From Myxococcus qinghaiensis (GTDB lineage Bacteria > Myxococcota > Myxococcia > Myxococcales > Myxococcaceae), in assembly GCF_024198215.1 (NCBI RefSeq), contig NZ_JAKCFA010000018.1, positions 62,001-126,000 on the forward strand: DNA of 64,000 bases. The letters run 5' to 3'. The notes below the pieces were generated by a model. That model saw only the letters and a list, made by a program, of their open reading frames with translations, ran no database searches and was not told the DNA's origin. Below are positions 1 through 8,655 of this stretch, piece by piece. Position 1 is the stretch's first letter. Every line of letters starts with the position of its first letter. The translations under genes and the position numbers were made by a program.

Positions 1-1190
1 AAGCGGGTGAGTCCGTCCACGAGTCCGAGTCCCATGACGGAGAGGGCGGTCAGCTCTCCGCACAGGTTGCCATGGGTGTAGTTCTGGCCCTCGCCGTTGA
101 GGATGGCGCCGACGTTCAGGTACTGGGCGATGGGGTCCTGTCCCGCGGCGTGGTTCGCGCTCCACTCGCCGACGCTGCCTTCGCCCCAGGGCCACCCGCG
201 TGAGGTGCCGATGAGCGGAGTCTCCGCCGCCACGCCTGACTCAGGCAGGGGCCCGAAGTAGAGGGACATCTCTTCCTGGACCAGCGTGTCCCAGTGGCTT
301 TCGGCCGTCGCGCGTTGCTGCTCGGGCGTGAGCTGGCTCCAGTTCTCCGTCAGCGGTGGCGGTGACAGGGACGGGTCGCGAATCCACGCGGGGGCCATGT
401 CCTCGACGTGCTGGCTCCAATTCTCGCGGATTCCGTTCAGGACGCTCGCCTGGGCCGTCGCGTCCATATGGTGCCAGGCCAACCCCAGCCACGGTGGGGA
501 GTCGCCCTGTTCGAGCCACTTGGGGACGGGGAGCGAGGCCCCTGAGTCCGCCACCACCATGTTCGCGATGTCCGGCGGGAGGTTTGCCTTCGCCAGCGCG
601 GCCTGCCGCTCCGGGCCTGGGGGCGCGGAGAGAATCGTGTTCACCGTGCTGCCCGGCACGGAGCCCGCGATGGAGTATTCGGGATGCTGCTTCAGGTACG
701 TCTCCGACGCGGTCCACTCGCGCGTCGTCGGGTCGTAGATGTTGTTGCCCTGGCGGATGACGACGTGGCCGGTGGTGCCCTCGGCGCCGGGACGGCTGTC
801 CTTCAGGAAGAGGACCTCCGAGCGCGCGCGGATGACCGCGGGCGCCAGCGACAGGAAGTCCGCGATGGCGTCCAGGCAGTTCACCCGGCCGTCCTTCGCG
901 TTCTCGTTCGCAAGCGTGGTTCCGGGTGCGGAGGTCCCATCCGTCGCGAGGTCCGGACCTCGTGTCTGGGGTTGGGCGGTCTTGAAGGTATCGGGCTTCT
1001 GGGTGGCCAGGCTCGCGGCCTGGGCGGCGAGCCGCGCCAGCTCTTCCAGCATGCGACGGGCGGCTTCTTCCGCGGCGCGTCTCGCGGCTTCTTCCGCGGC
1101 GCGTCTCGCGGCTTCCTCCGCGGCACGACGGGCCTGCTCCGCCGAAGCACTCGCGACGGGCGCTGCGTCCTTCGAGATACGAGTCGACAT
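1..1190 (-). CDS. Papain-fold-like (cysteine hydrolase-like) protein, 3' end beyond window
   Basis: The frame starts with ATG at 1190 (AGGGGAGAC just upstream) and stays open to base 1, so at least 396 residues are visible and the C-terminus is missing. There is no signal peptide. Residues about 18-45 are an Ala/Arg/Glu helix built from a 7-residue repeat (AARRAAE-type), encoded by near-identical 21-bp units. Further on, Cys105 (in VNCLDA), His142 (in TGHVVI) and Asp153 (in NIYDP) have the order and spacing of a papain/NlpC-like Cys-His-Asp site. A second Cys sits near the edge in GNLCGEL, following NYTH, and might be another such motif. The family is not recognised. It is divergent from the toxin-like cassette at 1378, with 187 bp between them. 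A secreted or translocated enzyme is possible, but this is inference. Confidence 0.7.
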   Translation of the reverse strand, partial: MSTRISKDAAPVASASAEQARRAAEEAARRAAEEAARRAAEEAARRMLEELARLAAQAASLATQKPDTFKTAQPQTRGPDLATDGTSAPGTTLANENAKDGRVNCLDAIADFLSLAPAVIRARSEVLFLKDSRPGAEGTTGHVVIRQGNNIYDPTTREWTASETYLKQHPEYSIAGSVPGSTVNTILSAPPGPERQAALAKANLPPDIANMVVADSGASLPVPKWLEQGDSPPWLGLAWHHMDATAQASVLNGIRENWSQHVEDMAPAWIRDPSLSPPPLTENWSQLTPEQQRATAESHWDTLVQEEMSLYFGPLPESGVAAETPLIGTSRGWPWGEGSVGEWSANHAAGQDPIAQYLNVGAILNGEGQNYTHGNLCGELTALSVMGLGLVDGLTR

Positions 1191-1377
1191 GTCTCCCCCT
1201 CTTCAGTCCCGGTGCTGCACTGCGGTCGCGATGTAACACTGTGACAGGGCGCGAAATCAACGTCGTCCCAGTGCCAATCACTTCCATCCAAGCGCCAGTG
1301 GCCCGACGTCGTGTCGGACCGAGCTGGGACTCTCTGCGCCTCTCCATCCCCAATCGGGGCCTTCACAGGAGGCGTCG

Positions 1378-2826
1378 ATGTTCTCGCGTCGGAGCTGGGC
1401 CGTCGTGTTGCCGCTGCTGTTCCCGGGTGCGGGATGGGCGGAGGAGCGTGTCGCCCCTCGGCGATGGGAAGAAGTGGAAGCCGCCATTCGCGAGCTGGAA
1501 GAGGCCGTGACGCCTGAGTCCGCCAGCGAGGGCGAGGCGGCACAACCCGAGGAGGAGGCTTCGCCACCTGCCACGTCCGAATCGACGTCACCGTGGCCGA
1601 ACGTGCTGAGCATGGAGGCCATGGCCTGGACGCTGCTGCCGCGAAGGGGCGCGGGTGGCGGCGAAGGCTTCATGCAGGTGGAGCCCAGGGTGGCCTGGGA
1701 CCAGGGCGAGCCGTTTCGCCTCGACCTTGGGGCGCCGGTGCGGCTGCGGTTATGGGGCGGCGGCGATGGGGCCGGCTTCGTGAGGAAGGAGGACTGGGAC
1801 ACGCTGTCCGATTGGGGCCAGTTGGTGCGCCTCTTCACGGTGGGCGGTGACGCGCCTGATTCGGTGTGGGTGGGGATGATGGACGGGTACACCCTGCTGT
1901 CCGGGCACCTGGTGCGGCGCTACAGCAACCGAGCCAACCCCGACTACCACCCGGCCGGAGTGGTGGGGACGGGGACGCTGGGGCCGGTATACGCGGAGGG
2001 TTTCGTCTCGGACCTGCTGGGTGCTCGCCTGATGGGTGCGGAAGTCGCGTTGGACGTGCAGCACGTGCTCTTCGGCCGCCCTCCTGTTTCCGGCCGCTAC
2101 ACGCTGGCGCTGTCGGCGGTGCATGACTGGGGGAAGGCGGGAGGTACTTCGATGCCCATGACGCTGGCGCACCTGGACGGTACCGCCGTGGTGCTGCGGC
2201 GTCGGAGCAAGGACAAGGGCCTCGAGCTGCATGTGCTGGGAGGGTGGGGCGGACGCCCTGGTGAGGGTGGTGCGTGGGGCGCGGTGGCGGGTCTGGGAGT
2301 GGAGGCCGTGTCGCCGACGTTGGAGGTGCGAGCGCGCCTGGAGGGCCGCCTGCAACGCGGAGGATTCCGGCAGGGCGCTTTCGGACCGGACTACGAGCTG
2401 TCGCGCTTCCAGGTGGCGGGCCCGTCCGCGGTGCCGCTGGCGGAGGCGATTTTTCCCGAGGGAGCCTCGGCTTACGGGGAGGTGATTCTCGGTTGGGACG
2501 CGGTGCTCCTGAATGGCATGCGGCAGCGACTCCTCTTCCTCTCCTTGGGCGTGGAGACCTTCACCTGGGGCCGGGTCGACGTCGATGGGCGCGTGGAGAC
2601 GCGAGTCCTCCGTCAGGACTTGAGTCTGGGACTGAGGGGACAGGCGACAGGCATGGGACAGGCGGGAGCGCGCTACCTCGTCTCGGGTGAGGCGCGGTGG
2701 CGATTCCTCGGAGGGCGGCTGTACGCGATGGGGCAGGGCGGCACGTTGTTGTTTCCCACGACGGAAGGGACGCTGCGGCCGGGGGCGTTCGCGGCCGTGG
2801 GAATGGGGGTGGACAATGCGCGCTGA
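1378..2826 (+). CDS. Exported outer-membrane-type protein, first gene of a toxin/immunity-like cassette (SitB-like by position)
   Basis: This 482-residue protein has a signal peptide at about residues 1-21 (cleavage near GWAEE), an acidic linker at about 30-68, and then a long stretch of alternating short hydrophobic strands with many Gly, Tyr and Arg residues. That pattern suggests an outer-membrane beta-barrel or beta-rich surface protein. It overlaps the following lipoprotein gene by 11 bp, so the two are translated together. In Myxococcus xanthus, kin-discrimination operons are ordered sitB-sitA-sitI. This gene is in the sitB position, but I can only match order and export signal, not sequence family. 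A generic conserved hypothetical exported protein is the alternative. Confidence 0.75.
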   Translation: MFSRRSWAVVLPLLFPGAGWAEERVAPRRWEEVEAAIRELEEAVTPESASEGEAAQPEEEASPPATSESTSPWPNVLSMEAMAWTLLPRRGAGGGEGFMQVEPRVAWDQGEPFRLDLGAPVRLRLWGGGDGAGFVRKEDWDTLSDWGQLVRLFTVGGDAPDSVWVGMMDGYTLLSGHLVRRYSNRANPDYHPAGVVGTGTLGPVYAEGFVSDLLGARLMGAEVALDVQHVLFGRPPVSGRYTLALSAVHDWGKAGGTSMPMTLAHLDGTAVVLRRRSKDKGLELHVLGGWGGRPGEGGAWGAVAGLGVEAVSPTLEVRARLEGRLQRGGFRQGAFGPDYELSRFQVAGPSAVPLAEAIFPEGASAYGEVILGWDAVLLNGMRQRLLFLSLGVETFTWGRVDVDGRVETRVLRQDLSLGLRGQATGMGQAGARYLVSGEARWRFLGGRLYAMGQGGTLLFPTTEGTLRPGAFAAVGMGVDNAR

Positions 2827-5014
2827 TCGGCTGCCGTGGCGCGGAGTCGGCCTGTCGCTGGCCATGGCGCTCCTCACCGCGGGGTGTGCCTCGCGGCCCG
2901 CTCGGAATGGGCCGGGGGCAACGCTCTCGTCCCTCTCGTCCCGAACGCCCATGTCGGCGCTGGGGAACAGCGCTGTCGCGAGCCTTCCAGCAGACGATGC
3001 GCCCGAGGACGTCTCCTTCGTGGAGGCCGAAGTCGGGCCGTTGTTGCACCGCCGTCGAGCCCCGTCAGTTGTTCCGGGAGTGGTTCGCAGTGGAGGCGAA
3101 ACGTCGGCCTTGCCCGTCGTCGACGTCAGGTCTGTCGCCTGTGGAGAGGTGCCCTCTGGCTGGCCGCTCCTGTCCACGGACGAGGAGGTGCTGGCGCCCT
3201 TCCTGGGGTGCACCACGCCCGCGGCCTTCCTGGCCTTGCAGCGCACGGCGGACATGCCCCAACTGGTGGCGTCCCTCTCGGATTGGAATGCGGTCCGGCT
3301 GGGCGCGCTGGGCCCGTTGGAAGTGGAGGCAGCCAACGTCCTCCTCAAGAAGCGCGTCGTCTTCCTCGCCACCGCCGCCGAGAAGTACGGCCCGGGCCAG
3401 GCGGAAGTCCTCGCTCTCTTCGTCCTCCACACGGCCTTCGACGACGAGGTGCGGGATGTGCTGCGCCTGCTGGCCGAGGACAAGCTGCTGAAGCGTGCCC
3501 TGGGGGGCATGGAGGGCGTCCACGCGGAGCTGCAGTGGAGGGGCCTGGGCTTGGAGGCCTTCCCGGAGAGGGACTTCCGCGCCAGCGACCTCGCGCGGGG
3601 GCTGGGGAATGCAGCGGATGACGTCGCCTCGTCCATTCCTCTCGTGGGTGGAAGTCGAAGCGTGGATGCCTCCTCGTTGCATCGGCAGCTGCCGCCGCCG
3701 TACCGCGAGGCGTACTGGGCGGTGGAGAAGGCGCAGTACCTGGGGGCCTTCGCGCCAGGCAACGTGGCCTTGGCGTCCTTCGACCACCTCACCTTCGGTG
3801 TGCCGCTGGGCTTCTACTCGCTGGCGGCCGGGACGGCGCAAGGCGGGGCTTCAGTCGCGAAGGGAGAGTACGAGGCGGCCACGCGGCAGTTGGCACCGGC
3901 GGCCCTCATGGTCGGCTTGTACGCGGGAGGAACGGGCGCGCGCGCCTTCCGTGAAGCCGGCTTCGCTAGGAGGGAGGGGGCACGGCTCCAGGCGACAGTG
4001 TCTCGCGTGGAAGCGCTGAAGACCGTGCTCGACAGGTTGGAGGCGCAGGCGGGCGGGAGTGCAGTGAGCGAATTGGCCCGTCACGTCCAGCAAAGCCGGG
4101 AGGCGGCGCTCCTGGTGGCGGAGTGGGGCGAGGCTGGCGCGCTGGCCCTCCACGAGGCACGAGGCAATCCGGCTCAAGCGCAGGCCACTCTGGCCGTGAG
4201 GCACGGCGAGCCCGCGAGGGCCACTCCAACAAGGGGCGGAGGAGGGAAGAGCGGCGGCGGGCCATCGCTGGCACCCGAATCGGCTGGCATCCCCGCTGAG
4301 GTGGCGGAGGCGAAGTTCCGGCAGGTGGAGGCCGAGGCCGGAGGGGCACGCCTGTCGATGGACCTGGCTGCCCTGAAGAAGCATCGCGAGGCGCTCCTGA
4401 AAACCGCGCCACCTGCTGCCGAGGTGCATCCACTCTGGTCGGACTACTTGTCCTATCTGGAGAAGCGGGCCGCCGAAATCGAGCAGGGCACGGCGTCCAA
4501 GGGACCGCTGCCATGGTCCGGCTACCAGCTCGTGCGGGACCTGTTTGCGCGGGGCCTGACCTTTGAGCGAGACATGGTCGTCCTCCTGGAGGCAGATGCG
4601 GCCCTGCCGCGGGCGCAGCGGCGCTGGTTCAAGGACTTCGAGAAGCCCCGTATCGAAACGCACGTGGGAGTGGCGAAGGCGGACCTGCGCTTCTCGGACG
4701 TGCTCGTCATCGAGGAGCTTCGTCCCGCTGTCAAATCACCCCGCGTGGAGACGTTCAGCCTCAAGAGTCGGGACCTGCGAACACTGAGAGAGGACCCCCT
4801 GACGGCGCAGATTGTTGCGGACGCGAAGGCGGCTCTGGCCTACTACGGGGAGACACTCAGCATCCGCCGGCCCGGGCTGGAGATGGAGGTGCAGGTTGGG
4901 AGGGTTCGCCTCGTCTACGAAGCCACGCTCAGGCCTGAGAACCCAAAAACAGCGAAGGCCGCTGTCGACGCCGCTCGGGAAGTCGTCCCAGAAGTAGAGG
5001 TGCTTTTCCAATGA
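2816..5014 (+). CDS. Large lipoprotein with toxin-like C-terminal domain (SitA-like polymorphic toxin candidate)
   Basis: The product is 732 residues. ATG 2816 is chosen because it gives a type II signal peptide ending in the lipobox LTAGC (Cys24); the frame is open further upstream but lacks a signal there. A long N-terminal region of about 480 residues carries hydrophobic, helix-forming stretches (about 310-380). A Gly/Ser-rich linker (GGGGKSGGG, about 475) then separates a C-terminal module. The last 150 residues (ADLRFSDVLVIEEL, then VETFSLKSRDL, then a beta hairpin) look like a restriction-endonuclease-type fold with Asp and Lys in plausible places, although the usual (D/E)xK pair reads SLK. 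Outer-membrane lipoprotein, C-terminal toxin domain and an immediately coupled downstream gene are the hallmarks of SitA toxins passed by outer membrane exchange. The toxin activity is inferred. Confidence 0.72.
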   Translation: MRADRLPWRGVGLSLAMALLTAGCASRPARNGPGATLSSLSSRTPMSALGNSAVASLPADDAPEDVSFVEAEVGPLLHRRRAPSVVPGVVRSGGETSALPVVDVRSVACGEVPSGWPLLSTDEEVLAPFLGCTTPAAFLALQRTADMPQLVASLSDWNAVRLGALGPLEVEAANVLLKKRVVFLATAAEKYGPGQAEVLALFVLHTAFDDEVRDVLRLLAEDKLLKRALGGMEGVHAELQWRGLGLEAFPERDFRASDLARGLGNAADDVASSIPLVGGSRSVDASSLHRQLPPPYREAYWAVEKAQYLGAFAPGNVALASFDHLTFGVPLGFYSLAAGTAQGGASVAKGEYEAATRQLAPAALMVGLYAGGTGARAFREAGFARREGARLQATVSRVEALKTVLDRLEAQAGGSAVSELARHVQQSREAALLVAEWGEAGALALHEARGNPAQAQATLAVRHGEPARATPTRGGGGKSGGGPSLAPESAGIPAEVAEAKFRQVEAEAGGARLSMDLAALKKHREALLKTAPPAAEVHPLWSDYLSYLEKRAAEIEQGTASKGPLPWSGYQLVRDLFARGLTFERDMVVLLEADAALPRAQRRWFKDFEKPRIETHVGVAKADLRFSDVLVIEELRPAVKSPRVETFSLKSRDLRTLREDPLTAQIVADAKAALAYYGETLSIRRPGLEMEVQVGRVRLVYEATLRPENPKTAKAAVDAAREVVPEVEVLFQ

Positions 5015-6345
5015 CGGTTCTGGAGTTTCAAGACTTGCCTCGGGAGGATCGCCTCCTGTTCACGTTCGACGGAGGGTTTGACCAGCAGGCTCAAACCGAG
5101 CGTGAGTTGGAGCCTCTCGTCGCTGCGCTCGAGGCTTATGCCTGCGACTGGATGCCGGATGTCGTCAATGGCAAGCGCCAACGTCGATATTCCCGGGCGG
5201 CCGTCTGGAGCGCGTTGGCGGAGCGACGCGAGGCGAGGACCTCTGCAATCGGACTCTATCGTACGTCGTGGCCTGCGTTGGATATGACGCTGAGGCTCAG
5301 GTATCCGCCGCTTCCATCGAAGCTGCACGTCTGGATCAACATCCAGCCCATTTTCTTCTTCGCCGATGCGGAACGCTGTCGCGGATTTGTCGACATGGTT
5401 CGTGTCTGGGCCACCAGATACCCCGCGACTCATGCGACGGCGCATGGCATGGCCGATGATGAATTGTCGGGTTCACCCAATTTCGGTCGTGACGATGAGA
5501 CCGAACGGCGAGATGGATTCGACAAGATCTACGAGCTGTATTGGCTCAATGTCTTCGGCCCGAGTTTGGTGGAGACGGTAGGTCGCGAGAGGATGCTTTC
5601 GACTCCCGCGCACCTCGTGGAAGAACTTCCGAACGGCTCCGTCCTCTTGGTGCTGTGGCCCACCGCCGCCGACTTCGCCAGTGACGAGGCCCGCGCGGTC
5701 CAGGCCCGCGCGCACGTCCACCTGAGACCGGACCTCGACTTCGACACGGTGCTGCGCACCCTGAAAGAGCGCAGCGCCACGCTGGCTCCAGTGGAACCTC
5801 GCTATCATGCGGATCTGGCCCCGCTCCTTTCGCGACTGCCCGACACGGTCGCCATCAGCGAACGGCAGCGGAAGATCGCTGAACTCAATGCCTTCAGGCC
5901 GCCCGTGCCGGAGGAGTGGCTCCCGGCCGTGCTTCCACCCGACGTGGAAGATCTGGAGCGCGTCCTCGGTGACTACGGTGACCTGTCTGAAAGCCTCGTG
6001 GCGGCGTTGCACACCCAGGTGCCTGGCATCTTCGACGCGACGCCCGAGTCCCTCACGGACCTCGACTTCTTCTTCTGGAAGGAGAACTTCCCGGAGCGCT
6101 ACGCGCGAGACCTCCTCGACGAGCACACCGTGCCGGCCTTGGGAGCCTATCTGGGCGGCATCCTGGTACGGCGGCTGAGCGGAACATGGGTGCCGCGCCA
6201 GAAGCTCGAGGAGTCCCAGGTCCGCGTCGGCACGCGCGTCTGGTTGCCCTTCCTCCGAGCTCGTCGATACATGCAGTCACACAAGACACTGCTGGACTAC
6301 TCGCTCACCCAGTTCTTCCGCGAGGCGGAAAGACACCGGGGCTGA
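5011..6345 (+). CDS. Immunity-like protein (Imm52-like N-terminal half plus a C-terminal domain), SitI candidate
   Basis: The start codon overlaps the stop of the lipoprotein gene (ATGA, 4 bp), so the two are coupled. The 444-residue product has no signal peptide and should be cytosolic. Residues about 1-245 resemble Imm52-type immunity proteins, including the stretch YWLNVFGPSLVE and a conserved ending on polar helices. Residues about 290-444 form a second module (LGGILVRRLSGTW, VGTRVWLPFLRAR) that looks like a separate conserved domain. Most Imm52 proteins are shorter, so this may be a fusion. The first half is visibly less GC-rich than its neighbours: 60-base lines at 5341 and 5461 are about 53% GC. 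Expected role: neutralising the toxin encoded just upstream. The family call is by eye. Confidence 0.7.
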   Translation: MTVLEFQDLPREDRLLFTFDGGFDQQAQTERELEPLVAALEAYACDWMPDVVNGKRQRRYSRAAVWSALAERREARTSAIGLYRTSWPALDMTLRLRYPPLPSKLHVWINIQPIFFFADAERCRGFVDMVRVWATRYPATHATAHGMADDELSGSPNFGRDDETERRDGFDKIYELYWLNVFGPSLVETVGRERMLSTPAHLVEELPNGSVLLVLWPTAADFASDEARAVQARAHVHLRPDLDFDTVLRTLKERSATLAPVEPRYHADLAPLLSRLPDTVAISERQRKIAELNAFRPPVPEEWLPAVLPPDVEDLERVLGDYGDLSESLVAALHTQVPGIFDATPESLTDLDFFFWKENFPERYARDLLDEHTVPALGAYLGGILVRRLSGTWVPRQKLEESQVRVGTRVWLPFLRARRYMQSHKTLLDYSLTQFFREAERHRG

Positions 6346-6390
6346 ACGAGCGCTTCTCTTCGTCCTGCCCACGGAACAGGATGCGGGAGG

Positions 6391-6963
6391 ATGTCTGTCC
6401 CCGTCTTTCGTCGGCCTCGTTGTGACCGCTGCAACCTCTCGCAGCACCTGTGCCTCTGCGCCCAGATTCCCCGCGTGGAGACGCGCACCCGCATCGTCCT
6501 GCTCCAGCACGTCGTGGAGACGTGGAAGAAGAGCAACACCGGGCGCGTCGCCGCGCTGGCCCTGTCGAACGCGAAGCTGCTCACCTACGGCGCCCAGGAC
6601 GAGTCCTTCGACACCTCCGTCCTCTCCGAGCCGGGCACCTGGATGCTCTTCCCAGATGGCCCGCCGGCACCGCCAGATGCTCCCGCGCCCCGACAGCTCG
6701 TCGTGCTGGACGGGAGCTGGTCCCAGGCCCGTCGGATGTCTCAGCGCATCCCCGAGCTCCGGATGCTGCCCAGGCTGGTCCTCCCCGCGCCGGAGTCCGG
6801 AATGCTCATGCTCCGCGAGCCCACGCACCCGTCCGGGATGTCCACCCTGGACGCGATTGCCCGCGCGGTGGCGATGCTGGAAGGGCCCGAGGCCGCGGCG
6901 GAGCTGGAGCGACTGGCCGCGCTGCGGGTGCAGCGCATCGCCGAGTGCGGCACGCTCAACTGA
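6391..6963 (+). CDS. DTW-domain tRNA-uridine aminocarboxypropyltransferase (TapT family)
   Basis: The product has 190 residues, with a good ribosome binding site (GGGAGG) before ATG 6391. The N-terminus has four cysteines, C11, C14, C21 and C23, in the pattern CxxCx6CxC typical of the family's metal site. The hallmark motif is present as DGSW (107-110, usually DGTW), followed by SQARRM, and a conserved LREPTHPSGMSTLDAI stretch near the C-terminus. Members transfer the 3-amino-3-carboxypropyl group of S-adenosylmethionine to uridine in the tRNA variable loop (acp3U47). It lies 45 bp after the immunity-like gene but is probably a housekeeping gene unrelated to it. Confidence 0.9.
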   Translation: MSVPVFRRPRCDRCNLSQHLCLCAQIPRVETRTRIVLLQHVVETWKKSNTGRVAALALSNAKLLTYGAQDESFDTSVLSEPGTWMLFPDGPPAPPDAPAPRQLVVLDGSWSQARRMSQRIPELRMLPRLVLPAPESGMLMLREPTHPSGMSTLDAIARAVAMLEGPEAAAELERLAALRVQRIAECGTLN

Positions 6964-7022
6964 CTCCGTCGCATAGAGCCCGTCCACTCACGGGCCCGAA
7001 TCCACCGCGACTTGAACCCCGC

Positions 7023-7043
7023 GGGCTTCCCATGAGGAAGCCC
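7023..7043. terminator. Hairpin terminator between convergent genes
   Basis: A perfect 8-bp stem (GGGCTTCC / GGAAGCCC) with a 5-base loop (CATGA) lies between the end of the DTW gene (+) and the end of ccmI (-). It is followed on the + side by CTTGTCCTT rather than a clean T run, so it may serve both directions weakly. Confidence 0.65.
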
Positions 7044-7051
7044 CTTGTCCT

Positions 7052-8020
7052 TCACGGAACCGCGGCGATCTCGGAGCGCAGCTGCGCGATGGCGGCCCCG
7101 AGCTGCGGAGGCTGCATGTTGCGCGGCACCTCGACGGAGAAGCGCTCGAAGTGCTCCAGCGCCTTGGGCTTGTCGTCGCGGCGCAGCGCCAGGCTGCCCA
7201 GGAAGATGAGCGCCTCCTGCGCGTCGGGCCACGTGTTGACCAGCTCGGTCAGCTCGGCCTCGGCGCCCTCCAGGTCTCCGCGCGTGGCGCGCAGCACGCC
7301 GCGGTGCACGCGCAGCTCGACGTGGAACGGGTCCACCGCCAGGGCCTTGGCCGTCACCGTCGCGGCCTCGTCGAACTGCTGGCGGCGGATCAACTCGTGG
7401 CTGAGCATGGACGCGGCGTCCAGGTCGAACGGGTTCGTCTCCAGCCGCGCGCGGGCCTCGGCCATCTCCGCGCCTTCCTGCTGCGCGCCCATCGTCCCGC
7501 CCTGCTGCGCCTGCGCGGGAGCCCCTGGGGGCATGCGGCCCGTGGCCTCCTGGCCATCGGTGCGCGCCTGCTGCTCGGAGACGAGCAGGTAGCCCAGCCC
7601 GCCGAAGAACAGGACGATTCCGGCGCCCCACAGCGCGCCCGACAGCTGCGGATTGCGCGCCGACCAGCCCGTGGGCGCGGGCGCCTGGTGCGTCCGGGCC
7701 TTGGGCTCACCACCGCTGGTCGCCTTGCGCTTGAGGTGCTCGTCCTTGGCGCGGAAGGCCGCGGCGGCCTCGTGCTCCAGGCGGGACTTCTCCGTGGCGT
7801 ACTGCTCGGCGGCCAGGTTGTGCTTGTCGGCCTCCAGCGTGCGGAGCTGGTCGATGAGCGACTGCGCGCGCTGGCTCAGGTCATCGAGCACGCCATCCTT
7901 GGGCTCGGGCGTGGAGAGCGCGCCCTTGCGGCGCATGAAGAGCAGCCACGCGGCGGCGGCGATGAAGGCCACGGCGAGGACGATGATACCGGGCAACCAG
8001 TTGGTCGGCTGTTGCTGCAT
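7052..8020 (-). CDS. ccmI: Cytochrome c maturation protein CcmI-like, TPR domain
   Basis: The product has 322 residues: a transmembrane helix at about 9-28, a Glu/Lys-rich coiled-coil stretch at about 40-90, a second transmembrane helix at about 127-147, then a periplasmic domain with TPR-like repeats (DLDAASMLSHELIRRQ, DPFHVELRVHRGVL). This is the CcmI/CycH layout, in which the TPR part holds apocytochrome c for the haem-ligation complex. It starts 3 bp after ccmH stops. Gene order ccmH-ccmI fits, but the pair is about 14 kb from the rest of the ccm genes. Confidence 0.88.
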   Translation of the reverse strand: MQQQPTNWLPGIIVLAVAFIAAAAWLLFMRRKGALSTPEPKDGVLDDLSQRAQSLIDQLRTLEADKHNLAAEQYATEKSRLEHEAAAAFRAKDEHLKRKATSGGEPKARTHQAPAPTGWSARNPQLSGALWGAGIVLFFGGLGYLLVSEQQARTDGQEATGRMPPGAPAQAQQGGTMGAQQEGAEMAEARARLETNPFDLDAASMLSHELIRRQQFDEAATVTAKALAVDPFHVELRVHRGVLRATRGDLEGAEAELTELVNTWPDAQEALIFLGSLALRRDDKPKALEHFERFSVEVPRNMQPPQLGAAIAQLRSEIAAVP

Positions 8021-8023
8021 GGC

Positions 8024-8539
8024 TTAGCGCTCCAGCTCCCGGCGCACGGCCTGGAGGTAGGGGTCGGCGTCATCCGCCGCGGTAGAAGTGCCCGGCGTGG
8101 GCGCGGAAGGCGTGGCGGGCGTGGCCGTGGTGGCGGCCACCTGCTCGGGCGGCCCTTGCTGGACCTGTCGCCAGATGACGAACCCACCCACCATCAGGAG
8201 CGCGACGGGGCCCAGCCAGACGAACCAGTTGAAGCCCTCGGCCTTGGGCTCCAGGAGCACCCACTCGCCGTAGCGGGACACGAAGAACTCGATGACCTCC
8301 TGGTCGCTCTTCCCCTCGGAGACCAGCTCGCGGACCATGTCGAGCTGGGCGCGCGCCATGGAGGAGGGGCTGTCGGAGACGGAGAGGCCCTGGCAGACCG
8401 CGCAGCGCAGCGTCTTGCCGAGCTTCTGGACGCGGACCTCGAGTTCGGGCGCAAGGGGTTCGCTCGCTCCCTGCTGGGGCGCGAACTGGCCGGTGATGAG
8501 GCCGAATGCAAGGGTCAGGGACAGCAGGGCGGCGGTCAT
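8024..8539 (-). CDS. ccmH: Cytochrome c maturation protein CcmH (thiol oxidoreductase)
   Basis: The product has 171 residues with a signal peptide (about 1-20), then the family signature LRCAVCQ with redox cysteines C46 and C49, a conserved SMARAQLDMVRELV helix, and a transmembrane helix at about 107-128. CcmH reduces the disulfide of apocytochrome CxxCH motifs before haem attachment by CcmF/CcmH. The C-terminus carries a Pro/Thr/Ala-rich tail (about 130-155). It is transcribed with ccmI. Confidence 0.93.
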   Translation of the reverse strand: MTAALLSLTLAFGLITGQFAPQQGASEPLAPELEVRVQKLGKTLRCAVCQGLSVSDSPSSMARAQLDMVRELVSEGKSDQEVIEFFVSRYGEWVLLEPKAEGFNWFVWLGPVALLMVGGFVIWRQVQQGPPEQVAATTATPATPSAPTPGTSTAADDADPYLQAVRRELER

Positions 8540-8655
8540 CGGAACTCCCGGGAGCCGTCTCTACCTAGCGCTACCGGGCCTGTGTTGGACAGCGAAACCT
8601 GAGCGCCGGACGCCCGCCCCGCCGCCTGGGCTGTAGGTGGGCATCCGTCACGGCG

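Noticed and set aside
1040-1135. 21-bp tandem repeats resembling a small repeat array
   Set aside because: They are in frame and code for a 7-residue helical repeat, with no spacers or cas genes, so this is not a CRISPR or a free-standing repeat element.
2687-2815. Longer N-terminus for the toxin-like lipoprotein
   Set aside because: It would overlap the upstream gene by 140 bp and add an Arg/Cys/Gly-rich stretch that hides the lipoprotein signal.
1750-3792. 680-codon open frame on the minus strand across the toxin cassette
   Set aside because: Its composition is Arg/Pro/Ser-rich with no domain, and it lies opposite two genes with signal peptides and coupled starts.
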